Source: Eretmocerus hayati (lineage: Eukaryota; Arthropoda; Insecta; Hymenoptera; Aphelinidae). From it: a stretch of DNA of 64,000 bases. The translations under genes and the position numbers were made by a program. Positions 24,149 to 31,388 of this stretch are shown piece by piece. The notes below the pieces were generated by a model. That model ran no database searches, was not told the DNA's origin, and worked only from the letters and a program-made list of their open reading frames with translations. The DNA is taken from the NCBI GenBank assembly GCA_029851415.1, contig CM056744.1, positions 70,488,172 to 70,552,171 on the forward strand, given 5' to 3'. Within the stretch, counting starts at the first letter, position 1; every line of letters starts with the position of its first letter.

Positions 24149-24337
24149 TCAGTTTGTATACCACGTACTTCCGCTCTTATCACATTTCTTCATTTTATCA
24201 TACTTATAGTCGGAATAAGACTTTTGGGTGGATGGTTTTTCAGACTTCTCTTTCCACGAAGAGGGTCCTTTTTTCTTTTGCTCTTCATCTAGGAGAAGAC
24301 TTTGCTCTTGCGAGCTGCTGCTGCTTCGGTTTCCCAT
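24149..24337 (-). CDS. Small Ser/Lys-rich protein with N-myristoylation-type start
   Basis: 62 aa from an ATG at 24337. The N-terminus MGNRSSSSS fits the N-myristoyltransferase rule (Gly2, Ser/Thr near position 6). The rest is hydrophilic and charged (Gln/Glu and Lys-rich, ending near SGSTWYTN) with no membrane segment or domain I recognise. The stop is only 15 bp from the left inverted repeat, so this is the last gene of the minus-strand block. An AT-rich box (ATTAAATAGC, RC of 24367-24376) lies about 35 bp before the ATG, like that of the next gene. A lipid-anchored membrane-associated role is inference. Confidence 0.6.
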   Translation of the reverse strand: MGNRSSSSSQEQSLLLDEEQKKKGPSSWKEKSEKPSTQKSYSDYKYDKMKKCDKSGSTWYTN

Positions 24338-24371
24338 GATGGAATGAGAGGAGTCCGAAATGCCGAGCTAT

Positions 24372-24593
24372 TTAATCACAAACGTCATACTCCTCACCGT
24401 TCTTTCCAAATTGACGACAATAAGGATGTCTCGGTCGAGGTATGGGGGGTGCTTCAAACGGGTTACTCTTCTTTCCAAATTGACGACAATAAGGATGTCT
24501 CGGTATGGGGGGTGCTTCAAACGGGTGAAGCCGTTTTTCCAACTCATCTTTTGAGAGCTTCCGCTCAGTGACCTTACTCGATCCACACCCCAT
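24372..24593 (-). CDS. Small repeat protein with dual-acylation-type start (MGCGSS)
   Basis: 73 aa from an ATG at 24593. MGCGSSK is a textbook myristoylation motif with a palmitoylatable Cys3. The body has a tandem duplication: the unit NPFEAPPIPR..HPYCRQFGK (HPFEAPPIPR in the first copy) occurs twice, each with one Cys, in a 54-60 bp DNA repeat (about 24399-24518). It has a TATA-like box (GATATAAATAGC, RC of about 24624-24635) some 35-40 bp before the ATG, implying an almost leaderless transcript. Together with 24149-24337 it forms a pair of short acylated proteins beside the inverted repeat. Function unknown; assembly at membranes or membrane targeting is a guess. Confidence 0.62.
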   Translation of the reverse strand: MGCGSSKVTERKLSKDELEKRLHPFEAPPIPRHPYCRQFGKKSNPFEAPPIPRPRHPYCRQFGKNGEEYDVCD

Positions 24594-24620
24594 TATGGAA
24601 TGATGAAAACATGGAGCTCG

Positions 24621-25142
24621 CTAGCTATTTATATCTTCCCACTCCATCTCCTCTACCCAGTCGTGAGGATGGTCCTTGATGAATTTTCTAATGAGTTCAA
24701 CATTGTGAAGGGCACAAACTACTTTTTGAGCGTTTGGATGGTGTGTGCAGAGTGTGACGTGTTTTTGACTGTACAGAGCATCAAATGATAGATATCCAGA
24801 CTCCGTGATGTCACGGACTTTGAAACCAAATCTCTCCAACCAGTCCTTATTGATTGAACCTTTGACAATGATGGACTCAGCATTCTGCAAAAGTTCCCGC
24901 AGAATGTGACCAACTTGAGTGTAGGGGACGTCCCCAGAACACCAAGGAATGCCATGATAATTTCTTTCAAGCCATAAATTTTGTCTCACATATTTTTGAG
25001 ACAATCTCTTCAGAGGAAAGGGATCTTTGAAGAGGAAGACAAGAGGCTCGGAATCTACATCGATGGGTGCTACAGCAAGCTCTTTCAAGACAAAATCGTC
25101 GACAGGCTGCTTGAAGCCTTGCATGTCTACGACGTACGCCAT
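24621..25142 (-). CDS. Conserved DxQG/KEL protein, copy A (possible nuclease-like fold)
   Basis: 173 aa from the ATG at 25142; the frame is open upstream but without an ATG. Features in order: VVDMQGF near the start, FVLKELAV around residue 20, NLWLERNYHGIPWCSGD in the middle, IIVKGSINKDWLE, then a C-terminal CTHH....VCALHN segment that could bind metal. A diverged paralogue lies at 37503-38164 on the other strand. Proteins of this pattern are abundant in insect mobile elements, but I know of no proven activity. The D-x-Q near the start and the conserved VKG..K..WL recall RNase H-like exonucleases; that is only a hypothesis. It follows the Cys/His-rich gene after a 20 bp gap, so the two are probably co-transcribed. 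Confidence 0.72.
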   Translation of the reverse strand: MAYVVDMQGFKQPVDDFVLKELAVAPIDVDSEPLVFLFKDPFPLKRLSQKYVRQNLWLERNYHGIPWCSGDVPYTQVGHILRELLQNAESIIVKGSINKDWLERFGFKVRDITESGYLSFDALYSQKHVTLCTHHPNAQKVVCALHNVELIRKFIKDHPHDWVEEMEWEDINS

Positions 25143-25162
25143 CTCAAGACATACTGAGCCCC

Positions 25163-25753
25163 TCAATAATTGAGATGAGCGAATTCACAATCGGAATCAT
25201 GCTCGAATACACCGACACCTGTAGTATGAAACCCTCTATATTTTAAAGGTTGTAGTTTGTAATGATTTGGACATCGTGTATCGTAGGACTCACATCTTTT
25301 GTCTCGGTCACACACATTGGATATTCCAAAGCGTATGTGACAGATGTCATTGTCAAAGATGATTTTCAAGAGATCTGCTACCGCAATATCGTAATAGACT
25401 TTCTCATCCCATAAGTCACAAGCTTCACGGTGAGGTTTGAGACATTTAGGATCCTTGCAAATGTTAGAAATATAATCCAGTGGCTGGAAGCAAATTTTCC
25501 TTCTATAATAACCTAGAAGAGTAACGTAAAATTTGTGGCTTGTAGTGTCTTTCAGCAGATCAATTACGTGCATCATCTCCTCGAGGTAGTCTGATTCATA
25601 TTCAGATTGATCTCGTTCTCTGAACTTTATGATCATTTGAATGATTTGCTGCCATGCCAGACCCTCGAGTGATTTTTTGAAGTCAGGATAAAAATGACAA
25701 TCTGGGTGTCGACAGTTGGTTTCTCTACAACAGAGACCTTTCTTGCCCGACAT
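25163..25753 (-). CDS. Cys/His-rich protein, putative zinc binding
   Basis: 196 aa from an ATG at 25753, 17 bp after the major capsid stop, so probably in the same transcript. It has about a dozen Cys and several His in clusters: CCRETNCRHPDCHF at the N-terminus, CKDPKCLKPHREAC in the middle, then CDRDKRCESYDTRCPNH and HDSDCEFAH at the end. The C-x4-C-x3-H and C-x3-H spacings resemble parts of CCCH zinc fingers. The middle is helical and charged. I do not recognise the family. Its place between capsid and copy A suggests an accessory role, perhaps nucleic-acid binding. Confidence 0.62.
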   Translation of the reverse strand: MSGKKGLCCRETNCRHPDCHFYPDFKKSLEGLAWQQIIQMIIKFRERDQSEYESDYLEEMMHVIDLLKDTTSHKFYVTLLGYYRRKICFQPLDYISNICKDPKCLKPHREACDLWDEKVYYDIAVADLLKIIFDNDICHIRFGISNVCDRDKRCESYDTRCPNHYKLQPLKYRGFHTTGVGVFEHDSDCEFAHLNY

Positions 25754-25770
25754 CTCGAGAGCAACTGGCT

Positions 25771-27009
25771 CTAGATAACTTTGCGCACATCTCCGCTTAC
25801 TGGATTATACTCAATGATTCGATCATGTATAATCAAACAATAAGCTGTCGTATTCTCTGGGAAATTCTCTCTCGACTCAATTTCCAAGCGAACATCGACT
25901 GGTGCGTTCTTCAGAGTCTCACTTTGTTTTGAACAGTCTAGAACGATGAGAGGGACATTTGTGATGAACTGCTTCTTATTCAATATGGGTTCTGAATCTC
26001 TACCATAGTAGGCGCTCTGAAAGTGAACGTACATATCGTAAAGTATTGCATACTGATTTCTCGTTATGTCCAAATTGAGATTACCGTAAGGATAATATTG
26101 AGAATTGAGGAAAAGTTTAACATCGCTGATATTACAGTGATCGAACAGACTTGCGTTTTTCTCCTTCCTATTTTTCCTAGCGGTTTGGAAGCCGAGCACG
26201 ATGAAACGTGGTTTTTCTAATTGATTCGACGTTTTCACAGTCCACACGTGTTTTGACGTGGTCGGAAGGGTAGGATACTCAAAGAGTTCCCAAGATCGAA
26301 AACTCATTGCCATGGGCTTACTCCTCTGTAGTTGATTGAGCATTTTAATTCTGAGTTGGTGAGACGGTGTCACGTATGGCATGAGCCACTCTATTTTAGT
26401 TAATTCAATTTGCCACTGATCCCACGTTACCACTGGAGGTGTTCCGACACTATAAGATGTCGATTGCACAGCATTGACATCAGTATTGGATCTTTGAAGG
26501 ATCAACTCATGTTTGGCATTGACTACTACTTTTCGACAGTCTTCTGCAAAACCTAGGATTTTATTCAAAGGGATGCATACATCGAAACGTCCTTGATCAT
26601 CAATAATACTTTTAGTTTCCTCAATATCCAACCATCCCGCATTCTCCATATTTTGTCGAGGATTGAAGGATATCCACCCTTTCATCAAACTAGTGATACC
26701 GACGTTTCTACAACGATCTATCTCTATCGCGTTAATTTCATAACGGATGCCGGAAAAGAGATGACACGGAGCATTGTTCACGAATTTTGTGTGCCATGCC
26801 GTGGTGCCAGACGTTACATTCAATCGACCAATTATATGGAGAGAGCTTTTGGAAGGTAACACACAAAGATCTTGATGCTGAATCGAGATGCGAATTTCGT
26901 CGTTATTAGAATAATTGGCTCCTGTGTAAGGTTGATGAGCGTGAACTTCATAGTGAGAAATATCATCGTCGAAAACGACGGGAGAGTGAATGTCTAGGAT
27001 GTCTTCCAT
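25771..27009 (-). CDS. Major capsid protein (hexon, double jelly-roll)
   Basis: 412 aa from an ATG at 27009. Recognised as the Polinton/adintovirus major capsid protein by the N-terminal segment with LFSGIRYEINAIEIDRCRNV and MKGWISFNPRQ, and by the C-terminal segment with LFLNSQYYPYGNLNLDI followed by YAILYDMYVHFQSAYYG. The length is typical of the family. The protein would form the pseudo-hexagonal capsomers of an icosahedral virion. The frame is intact. Upstream on the minus strand are a TATA box (RC of 27156-27162) and TCAGTC initiator (RC of 27126-27131). Assignment rests on recognised family sequence patterns, not on a structural prediction. Confidence 0.9.
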   Translation of the reverse strand: MEDILDIHSPVVFDDDISHYEVHAHQPYTGANYSNNDEIRISIQHQDLCVLPSKSSLHIIGRLNVTSGTTAWHTKFVNNAPCHLFSGIRYEINAIEIDRCRNVGITSLMKGWISFNPRQNMENAGWLDIEETKSIIDDQGRFDVCIPLNKILGFAEDCRKVVVNAKHELILQRSNTDVNAVQSTSYSVGTPPVVTWDQWQIELTKIEWLMPYVTPSHQLRIKMLNQLQRSKPMAMSFRSWELFEYPTLPTTSKHVWTVKTSNQLEKPRFIVLGFQTARKNRKEKNASLFDHCNISDVKLFLNSQYYPYGNLNLDITRNQYAILYDMYVHFQSAYYGRDSEPILNKKQFITNVPLIVLDCSKQSETLKNAPVDVRLEIESRENFPENTTAYCLIIHDRIIEYNPVSGDVRKVI

Positions 27010-27125
27010 TCTTTTTGAAACAACAGATGAATATGCACGTTAATTTCCACCAGGCTTTACGCGGAAACCGTGGCTTTCGAGAAACTGAATGTTTTGCCGT
27101 GTTAGCGCTTTGAGTGCTCGACGAC

Positions 27126-27162
27126 GACTGACTGTTGAGTGACATGGTGCACTAGTTTTATA
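27126..27162 (-). promoter_or_regulatory. TATA + TCAGTC initiator, major capsid gene
   Basis: On the minus strand TATAAAA starts at 27162 and TCAGTC lies at 27131-27126, about 33 bp downstream: standard arthropod core-promoter spacing. The leader would be about 120 nt. Confidence 0.6.
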
Positions 27163-27188
27163 CCCTCGACCGTAATATACGATACCCA

Positions 27189-27878
27189 TCACTGTAGTGC
27201 TCTGAGGTGAAGTCTTACTGTGATTTCTTCTCCTTGAAAATCGACCAACTTTCCGTCTTGATCAACCACTGCAATCTGGATATCAGTGATCTCTCTCTTA
27301 GGGATTAATGGTAAGTAGATCTTCTGAGTCGGAACTTCGATGATTTTATAGCCGGGAGGGACTGCTGGGAAGAACTGGTGGAGGGTATGAGCTTTATGAT
27401 TGTTCAGATAACTACCAGTGATGATACTGCACTCAATCCTCAATGAATTTATCCTAAGAATCCTTATTGGTAAATTAGAAATATGTTCTATACCAGCTTT
27501 CAAAATTCGCGGTGTGAATCCGAGCAATCTCCCAATTGATCCTTCAACTTTGAAATCGATAGATTCACTACACTTGATCACACTGCGAAGAGTGTTATTG
27601 TTTGGTTTCAAACTGAAAGTTATACCGGTCTCAAATAGTTCTCCTTGAATGTATTTCTCAATATTATCGATCTCGTAACAACCTGTTGGTATTGTGATCG
27701 TCTTGGTTCCGATGATAATCTTATTTCGTCCCTCGTGAATATTAGGAAACGAATGATAAGAGAGGAAATCAATCAAAGCGCAGTCATAATTCTTATAAGA
27801 CTTTAGCTCGATTGGAGGATTGTAATGAGCTTCGAGAATTGGGGAGTTTCCTGATAGAATCAGAGTATTTGACTCCAT
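27189..27878 (-). CDS. Minor capsid protein (penton, single jelly-roll)
   Basis: 229 aa counted from the first ATG (27878); an upstream in-frame extension to 27911 begins with GTG and is not used here. Family pattern: IEKYIQGELFETGITFSL, GSIGRLLGFTPRIL, a hydrophobic strand-rich middle with IITGSYLNNHKAHTLHQFFP, and the end PLIPKREITDIQIAVVDQDG then LVDFQGEEITVRLHLR. This is the Polinton penton, which sits at the five-fold vertices. A TATATAA box (RC of 27921-27928) is some 45-50 bp before the ATG. It lies between the capsid and protease genes, all on the same strand. Intact. Confidence 0.87.
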   Translation of the reverse strand: MESNTLILSGNSPILEAHYNPPIELKSYKNYDCALIDFLSYHSFPNIHEGRNKIIIGTKTITIPTGCYEIDNIEKYIQGELFETGITFSLKPNNNTLRSVIKCSESIDFKVEGSIGRLLGFTPRILKAGIEHISNLPIRILRINSLRIECSIITGSYLNNHKAHTLHQFFPAVPPGYKIIEVPTQKIYLPLIPKREITDIQIAVVDQDGKLVDFQGEEITVRLHLRALQ

Positions 27879-27929
27879 GACTGTTGAGAACAGAATGAGA
27901 AAGCTAAGCACATCACTCCTTTATATACC

Positions 27930-28312
27930 CTAGAGCTCATTGCATAAGAATTTGAGACACAGATGACCGCAGTTGAAACTTCCGAATTTTTGATACCTCT
28001 TTGGATTATACTTCACACTATCGACTCCAAGATATAACATCAGATCTAATGGTGGCTGAAGGTCACCAAAGCTGTCAAAATATACGACATCATTCCCCCT
28101 TTTACGGTATGCGACCCAATGCGTCCCTGGTCCACTCTGATCATCGAGATTGACTATCGCCGACTCTCGATAGCGAGGTCCATCCGCTGGTAAAGCATCC
28201 CTCATGAAGACTCCCCGGAAATTGGGTATCCTCTTCTTTCTTGCATACTCGAGTATATCGAAATTGGACAATGCTCTGTCAGGTAAACTTACTTCGATCT
28301 TTTTTTTTTTTT
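27930..28312 (-). CDS. Adenain-like cysteine protease (PRO), no AUG of its own
   Basis: Processes capsid precursors during virion maturation, as the adenovirus protease does. The catalytic pattern is visible: GTHWVAY with the catalytic His, YFDSFG with the acidic residue, and FGSFNCGHLCLKFL with the nucleophilic Cys. The domain starts near LSNFDILEYARKKRIPNFRG. No ATG precedes it in frame: the first in-frame Met is inside the domain (GVFMRD). The open frame runs back into a run of 13 A on the coding strand (28300-28312), where the upstream pX-like ORF ends in another frame. Expression as a downstream extension of that ORF by slippage or -1 frameshifting is plausible; an inactivating indel is the alternative. 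Coordinates start at the A-run. Confidence 0.82.
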
Positions 28313-28594
28313 CAAACCATCTCCCATATACGGGCTCAAATAGAGTCCAAAGCCTTTCTTATGCGTCTTCAAATAGAGTCCCTTTCCAAGAGCGATAGCT
28401 TCCATTGTCTTGTTATGCCGTTGACTCTCTTCCAACTGACGTTTCGCCGCCTTGGCTTGGTTTATAGCCTTAGCAACCCCGGCAGCTCCGCCAGCTAGAG
28501 CACCAGTTGCGCTCAGTCCCGCAAATAAAGGTATCAGATATGGTAAAAATCCACCAATTTTTGTAGAAACTGGTAAGACTCGGGGAATTTTCAC
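28289..28594 (-). CDS. pX/pVI-like capsid-core precursor
   Basis: About 101 aa. The N-terminus is hydrophobic and Gly/Ala-rich (IGGFLPYLIPLFAGLSATGA, then LAGGAAGVAKAINQAK), followed by a helical charged part and a GKGLYLK..KKGFGLYLSPY repeat before a Lys run. This recalls adenoviral minor core/membrane-active precursors and is a regular neighbour of the protease in Polintons. It has no ATG: the computed start is GTG, overlapping the stop of the PLA2-domain ORF, and the frame is open upstream into that ORF (to about 28650). Translation may depend on frameshifting from the PLA2 ORF or on a non-AUG start. It terminates just past the 13-A run in the frame that excludes the protease. Confidence 0.68.
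   Translation of the reverse strand: MKIPRVLPVSTKIGGFLPYLIPLFAGLSATGALAGGAAGVAKAINQAKAAKRQLEESQRHNKTMEAIALGKGLYLKTHKKGFGLYLSPYMGDGLKKKKRSK
28300..28312 (-). promoter_or_regulatory. A13 homopolymer at the pX-like/protease junction, possible recoding site
   Basis: Thirteen consecutive A on the coding strand. The upstream frame ends shortly after it; the protease frame differs by one base. Such runs permit polymerase slippage and contain the A-AAA-AAA type of -1 slippery heptamer. Confidence 0.55.
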
Positions 28595-29187
28595 TCGAAT
28601 TTTACCACAACTTTCCTGATTGCTGCTCGTGCACCTCTCATTGCTGAACTAATCACTTTTTTTGCTGACTTGTCCTGAACCGTTGACTTCGCAGCTGCCT
28701 TGATGATCGTGCTTAAAGAAGTCGTATGCCTTTTCTTTCTTCGGGGAATCTTAACCTTCCTCGTACCTGCTCTCGTCTTCTTTCGACCAGTCTTCTTCTT
28801 TCTCACACCAGCTCTCCTCTTGAGACCCATACCGGTCTTCGTCTTCAATTTCATAGCAGTAGTTACAGCCCAAGCTGCTGCCTTCTCTCCAATACTTGCG
28901 TCCTTTGCTCGTACTCTATTCCAAGCTTTTTCCGCTAAAACTCGGTCTGCAGCGTGTCTCGCTTCAATATTTTCTCGATTCTGAGAATATGCTATATCGT
29001 GGTCCTTACAATATGAGTCCAGAGGATTAATTCCGGGATCACCTCGAGCCAAGCGCTTCTCCAATTTAGTCCCTGGTCCGCAGTACTGATAACCAGGTAA
29101 GTGAAGCTCTACTGGGAGTCTATTGATGAACTTGTTAACTAGACCGCGACCGTATTTTCTCTTGCGAGATCTCTTATAAATGATCAT
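28591..29187 (-). CDS. PLA2-domain virion protein with basic tail
   Basis: 198 aa from an ATG at 29187. Residues about 28-70 match the parvovirus VP1-type phospholipase A2 fold: LPGYQYCGPGTKLEKRL (Ca-binding loop), PINPLD-like GINPLDSYC and the catalytic HD in CKDHDIAYS. PLA2 activity is used by some virions to breach endosomal membranes. The C-terminal half is highly basic (KKKTGRKKTRAGTRKVKIPR) and ends with RGARAAIRK, as in DNA-condensing core proteins. First gene of the leftward block, starting 98 bp from the divergent ATPase gene. The stop codon overlaps the beginning of the pX-like frame. Confidence 0.85.
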   Translation of the reverse strand: MIIYKRSRKRKYGRGLVNKFINRLPVELHLPGYQYCGPGTKLEKRLARGDPGINPLDSYCKDHDIAYSQNRENIEARHAADRVLAEKAWNRVRAKDASIGEKAAAWAVTTAMKLKTKTGMGLKRRAGVRKKKTGRKKTRAGTRKVKIPRRKKRHTTSLSTIIKAAAKSTVQDKSAKKVISSAMRGARAAIRKVVVKFE

Positions 29188-29206
29188 CACTCTCCAGAAG
29201 TCTGCG

Positions 29207-29250
29207 AGTGACTGAGCGAGAGGTTATATAAGCCTGGTATTTATACCCAC
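29207..29250. promoter_or_regulatory. Divergent promoter between PLA2-domain and ATPase genes
   Basis: For the minus gene, TATAAATA (RC of about 29238-29246) is followed about 32 bp later by TCAGTC (RC of 29210-29215). For the plus gene, TTATATAAG lies at 29224-29232. The 98 bp between the two ATGs must serve both directions. Confidence 0.58.
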
Positions 29251-29285
29251 CTCCTCACTTTGATCGGAGACACTGAGCAGTCACA

Positions 29286-29987
29286 ATGGATTTCTCAGAG
29301 AGCTCGAAGAAATTACCGGTGATCAACTTTGACGTCCTAGTGAAAGATGAGAAGAAGGTAAAACGACACGGAGACTTACTCCCTGACACTATCAGAGCAA
29401 TTTTCTGCGGACCATCTAATTGTGGCAAAACGAACAGTTTATTAGCTCTCTTGATACATCCTAATGGTTTGAAATATGAGAACGTATATTTATACTCTAA
29501 ATCCCTCAATCAAGCAAAATATCAGTTCTTGAAGGACGTTTTAGAACCGATCGAGGGGTTGAACTATTTCCCATTCAGTGATAATGAAGAGGTGATATCG
29601 CCAGACAAGGCACTACCAAATTCTATCATGATTTTTGACGATGTTGCTTGTGACAAAAATCAAGACCATTTACGTAATTTCTTCTGCATGGGGAGACACA
29701 AGGGAGTGGATTGTTTCTATCTCTGTCAATCGTACGCTCAAGTGCCTAAGCTCCTTGTCAGGGATAACGTTAATTTATTAGTCTTATTCAAGCAGGATCA
29801 AAAAAATCAGAAACATGTTTATGACAACCACGTAAATACTGATATGTCATTTCAGGCGTTTCGAGAATTGTGTTCAGCTTGTTGGAATGATTCTCACGGA
29901 TTTCTCGTCATCGATAAAGATCGAGAAATCAACGATGGTCGATATAGAAAAGGTTTTGATTGTTTTGCTACAAATATATCGTACTGA
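29286..29987 (+). CDS. Genome-packaging ATPase (FtsK/HerA, A32-like)
   Basis: 233 aa from an ATG at 29286. Walker A is GPSNCGKT (residues 42-49). Walker B is IMIFDD (114-119), followed by the conserved stretch with YLCQSYAQVPKLLVRDN and LLVLFKQDQKN. This is the Polinton packaging ATPase, related to poxvirus A32, that drives DNA into preformed capsids. Length and architecture are normal and the frame is intact. First gene of the rightward block. Confidence 0.93.
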   Translation: MDFSESSKKLPVINFDVLVKDEKKVKRHGDLLPDTIRAIFCGPSNCGKTNSLLALLIHPNGLKYENVYLYSKSLNQAKYQFLKDVLEPIEGLNYFPFSDNEEVISPDKALPNSIMIFDDVACDKNQDHLRNFFCMGRHKGVDCFYLCQSYAQVPKLLVRDNVNLLVLFKQDQKNQKHVYDNHVNTDMSFQAFRELCSACWNDSHGFLVIDKDREINDGRYRKGFDCFATNISY

Positions 29988-30030
29988 AGGTCCTCACGTC
30001 TAGTCTATCACGAGACATCATCGAGTGAAC

Positions 30031-30945
30031 ATGGCTGAATTGGAGAAAGAGAAGAACATATTGCAACAACTCGTGAAAGCGAGGGATGCTGTCAGACATA
30101 AATATAATCTGCTGAAGTATGAGAAAGAAAATGTGGACAAAGCTTTGGGTGAAACATTCAAACCAATTATTGAACCGCTAGAAAAAATTGTTTCACAAAC
30201 GAAAGACACTCTTTCATCCAAAACTGCTCTGCGAAATATTCCTCTCAAAGCTAAGAAAAGACCCAAACTCTTGAAGAATTTTCAATTGAAAAGTTCGGAA
30301 GGAACCGAAAGCACGTTATCACCTGATGAGTCGGGTCATGAAACATCTTTTTTTGACGCGCCAGAGGTTGGAAACGACTATAAAAGCCCACTCAAACATC
30401 CGTTATATGGGAAAGGAGACGATTTACTCTATGGAGTGTATGAAAAACACGGTAAAACGATGCTTGGTAATTCAGAAATTCTTTTCGAAGACGACATTAA
30501 AGTCAATAAAGTATCTTATCCCGCGACGCCTGGACTGCTACAGTTAATATTAATGAAACAGCCTAATATGAAACTGGTCACCGAAAAGGATTCATCTCTA
30601 TATCGTCAAATTTTAGAAACTACGAGTGCTCATAGGAAGAGACACAATCCTGATGAGACTCTTCGAGCATCCGCGACGAGTAAAAAGTTTAATGAAATTA
30701 TAAAGCCTCTATTCGCGAAAGAAGATGAGATTCCTGATGGAATTTATGGCTCAGGAGTAATGCCGCAGTACAAAGTCGCTCGAATTAATTCAAGGATGGA
30801 TTATGTTTATTGGGACGATCCGAACGAATTAGTTGATCGTCTCCGATTACTCATAGCAGAAAGGACAGCGGGTAATCGAAATCATGATAATGAGATCCAC
30901 TCAATAATTGACGAATTGAGAGAAGCTGGCTATATAATGAACTGA
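30031..30945 (+). CDS. Conserved Polinton protein, N-terminal coiled coil (DUF8207-like)
   Basis: 304 aa from the ATG at 30031 (an upstream GTG is ignored). N-terminal heptad-rich segment (LEKEKNILQQLVKARD...), a disordered acidic middle, then a conserved core: LLYGVYEKHGKTMLGNSEI, TPGLLQLILMKQP, and near the end YVYWDDPNELVDRLRLLIAE and IIDELREAGYI. This combination recurs in insect Polintons next to the ATPase and integrase. No function is known to me; the place in a block with packaging ATPase and fibre-like protein suggests a virion or assembly role. Confidence 0.75.
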   Translation: MAELEKEKNILQQLVKARDAVRHKYNLLKYEKENVDKALGETFKPIIEPLEKIVSQTKDTLSSKTALRNIPLKAKKRPKLLKNFQLKSSEGTESTLSPDESGHETSFFDAPEVGNDYKSPLKHPLYGKGDDLLYGVYEKHGKTMLGNSEILFEDDIKVNKVSYPATPGLLQLILMKQPNMKLVTEKDSSLYRQILETTSAHRKRHNPDETLRASATSKKFNEIIKPLFAKEDEIPDGIYGSGVMPQYKVARINSRMDYVYWDDPNELVDRLRLLIAERTAGNRNHDNEIHSIIDELREAGYIMN

Positions 30946-30971
30946 TCTCAATCTGCTGCATCAGTATCAAA

Positions 30972-31388
30972 ATGAGCGTCGATGTGTTCGGACGTGCCTT
31001 GAAGCGGAAGACGATTGAGGAGGGACTCCGTGGTCCACCTGACATTGGGTATAAATTCACGGACGATGGTCAATTCGATGCAGAAGGTAAACGACTTTGT
31101 AACCTCGCAGCACCGGTGGACCCTAGTGACGCAGTTAATTTCCAAACTTTGAAGGATTTTCTTCACTCGGAAATTCAAAGTACACATGAAGTGACGTCAA
31201 AACTGAGGAGTGATATAGACGACGTGAACGTGATTCTAGCCGCGGACGAAGATACGTTCAAAAAAGATACAAAGTACTTGACAGATCTTGTCGAAGCACA
31301 CAGGGACGAGATTGATCAGCAGATTCTTACTTTGAATGCTAAATTAAACGAGTTGGAAGCCAAGACTAATAAACGAAGAAAACGATGA
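30972..31388 (+). CDS. Small fibre-like coiled-coil protein
   Basis: 138 aa from an ATG at 30972. It contains GYKFTDDGQFDAEGKRLCNL followed by APVDPSDAVNFQTLKDFL. The 'G-x-FD-x-x-GKR-x-x-N...P-x-x-x-DAVN' pattern is that of trimeric phage tail-fibre and spike shafts. The rest is a long predicted coiled coil (heptads from about residue 55 to 130) ending in basic KTNKRRKR. A trimeric spike or fibre is a reasonable inference for an icosahedral virion with pentons. The stop codon overlaps the integrase ATG (ATGA), suggesting coupled translation from one mRNA. Confidence 0.66.
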   Translation: MSVDVFGRALKRKTIEEGLRGPPDIGYKFTDDGQFDAEGKRLCNLAAPVDPSDAVNFQTLKDFLHSEIQSTHEVTSKLRSDIDDVNVILAADEDTFKKDTKYLTDLVEAHRDEIDQQILTLNAKLNELEAKTNKRRKR

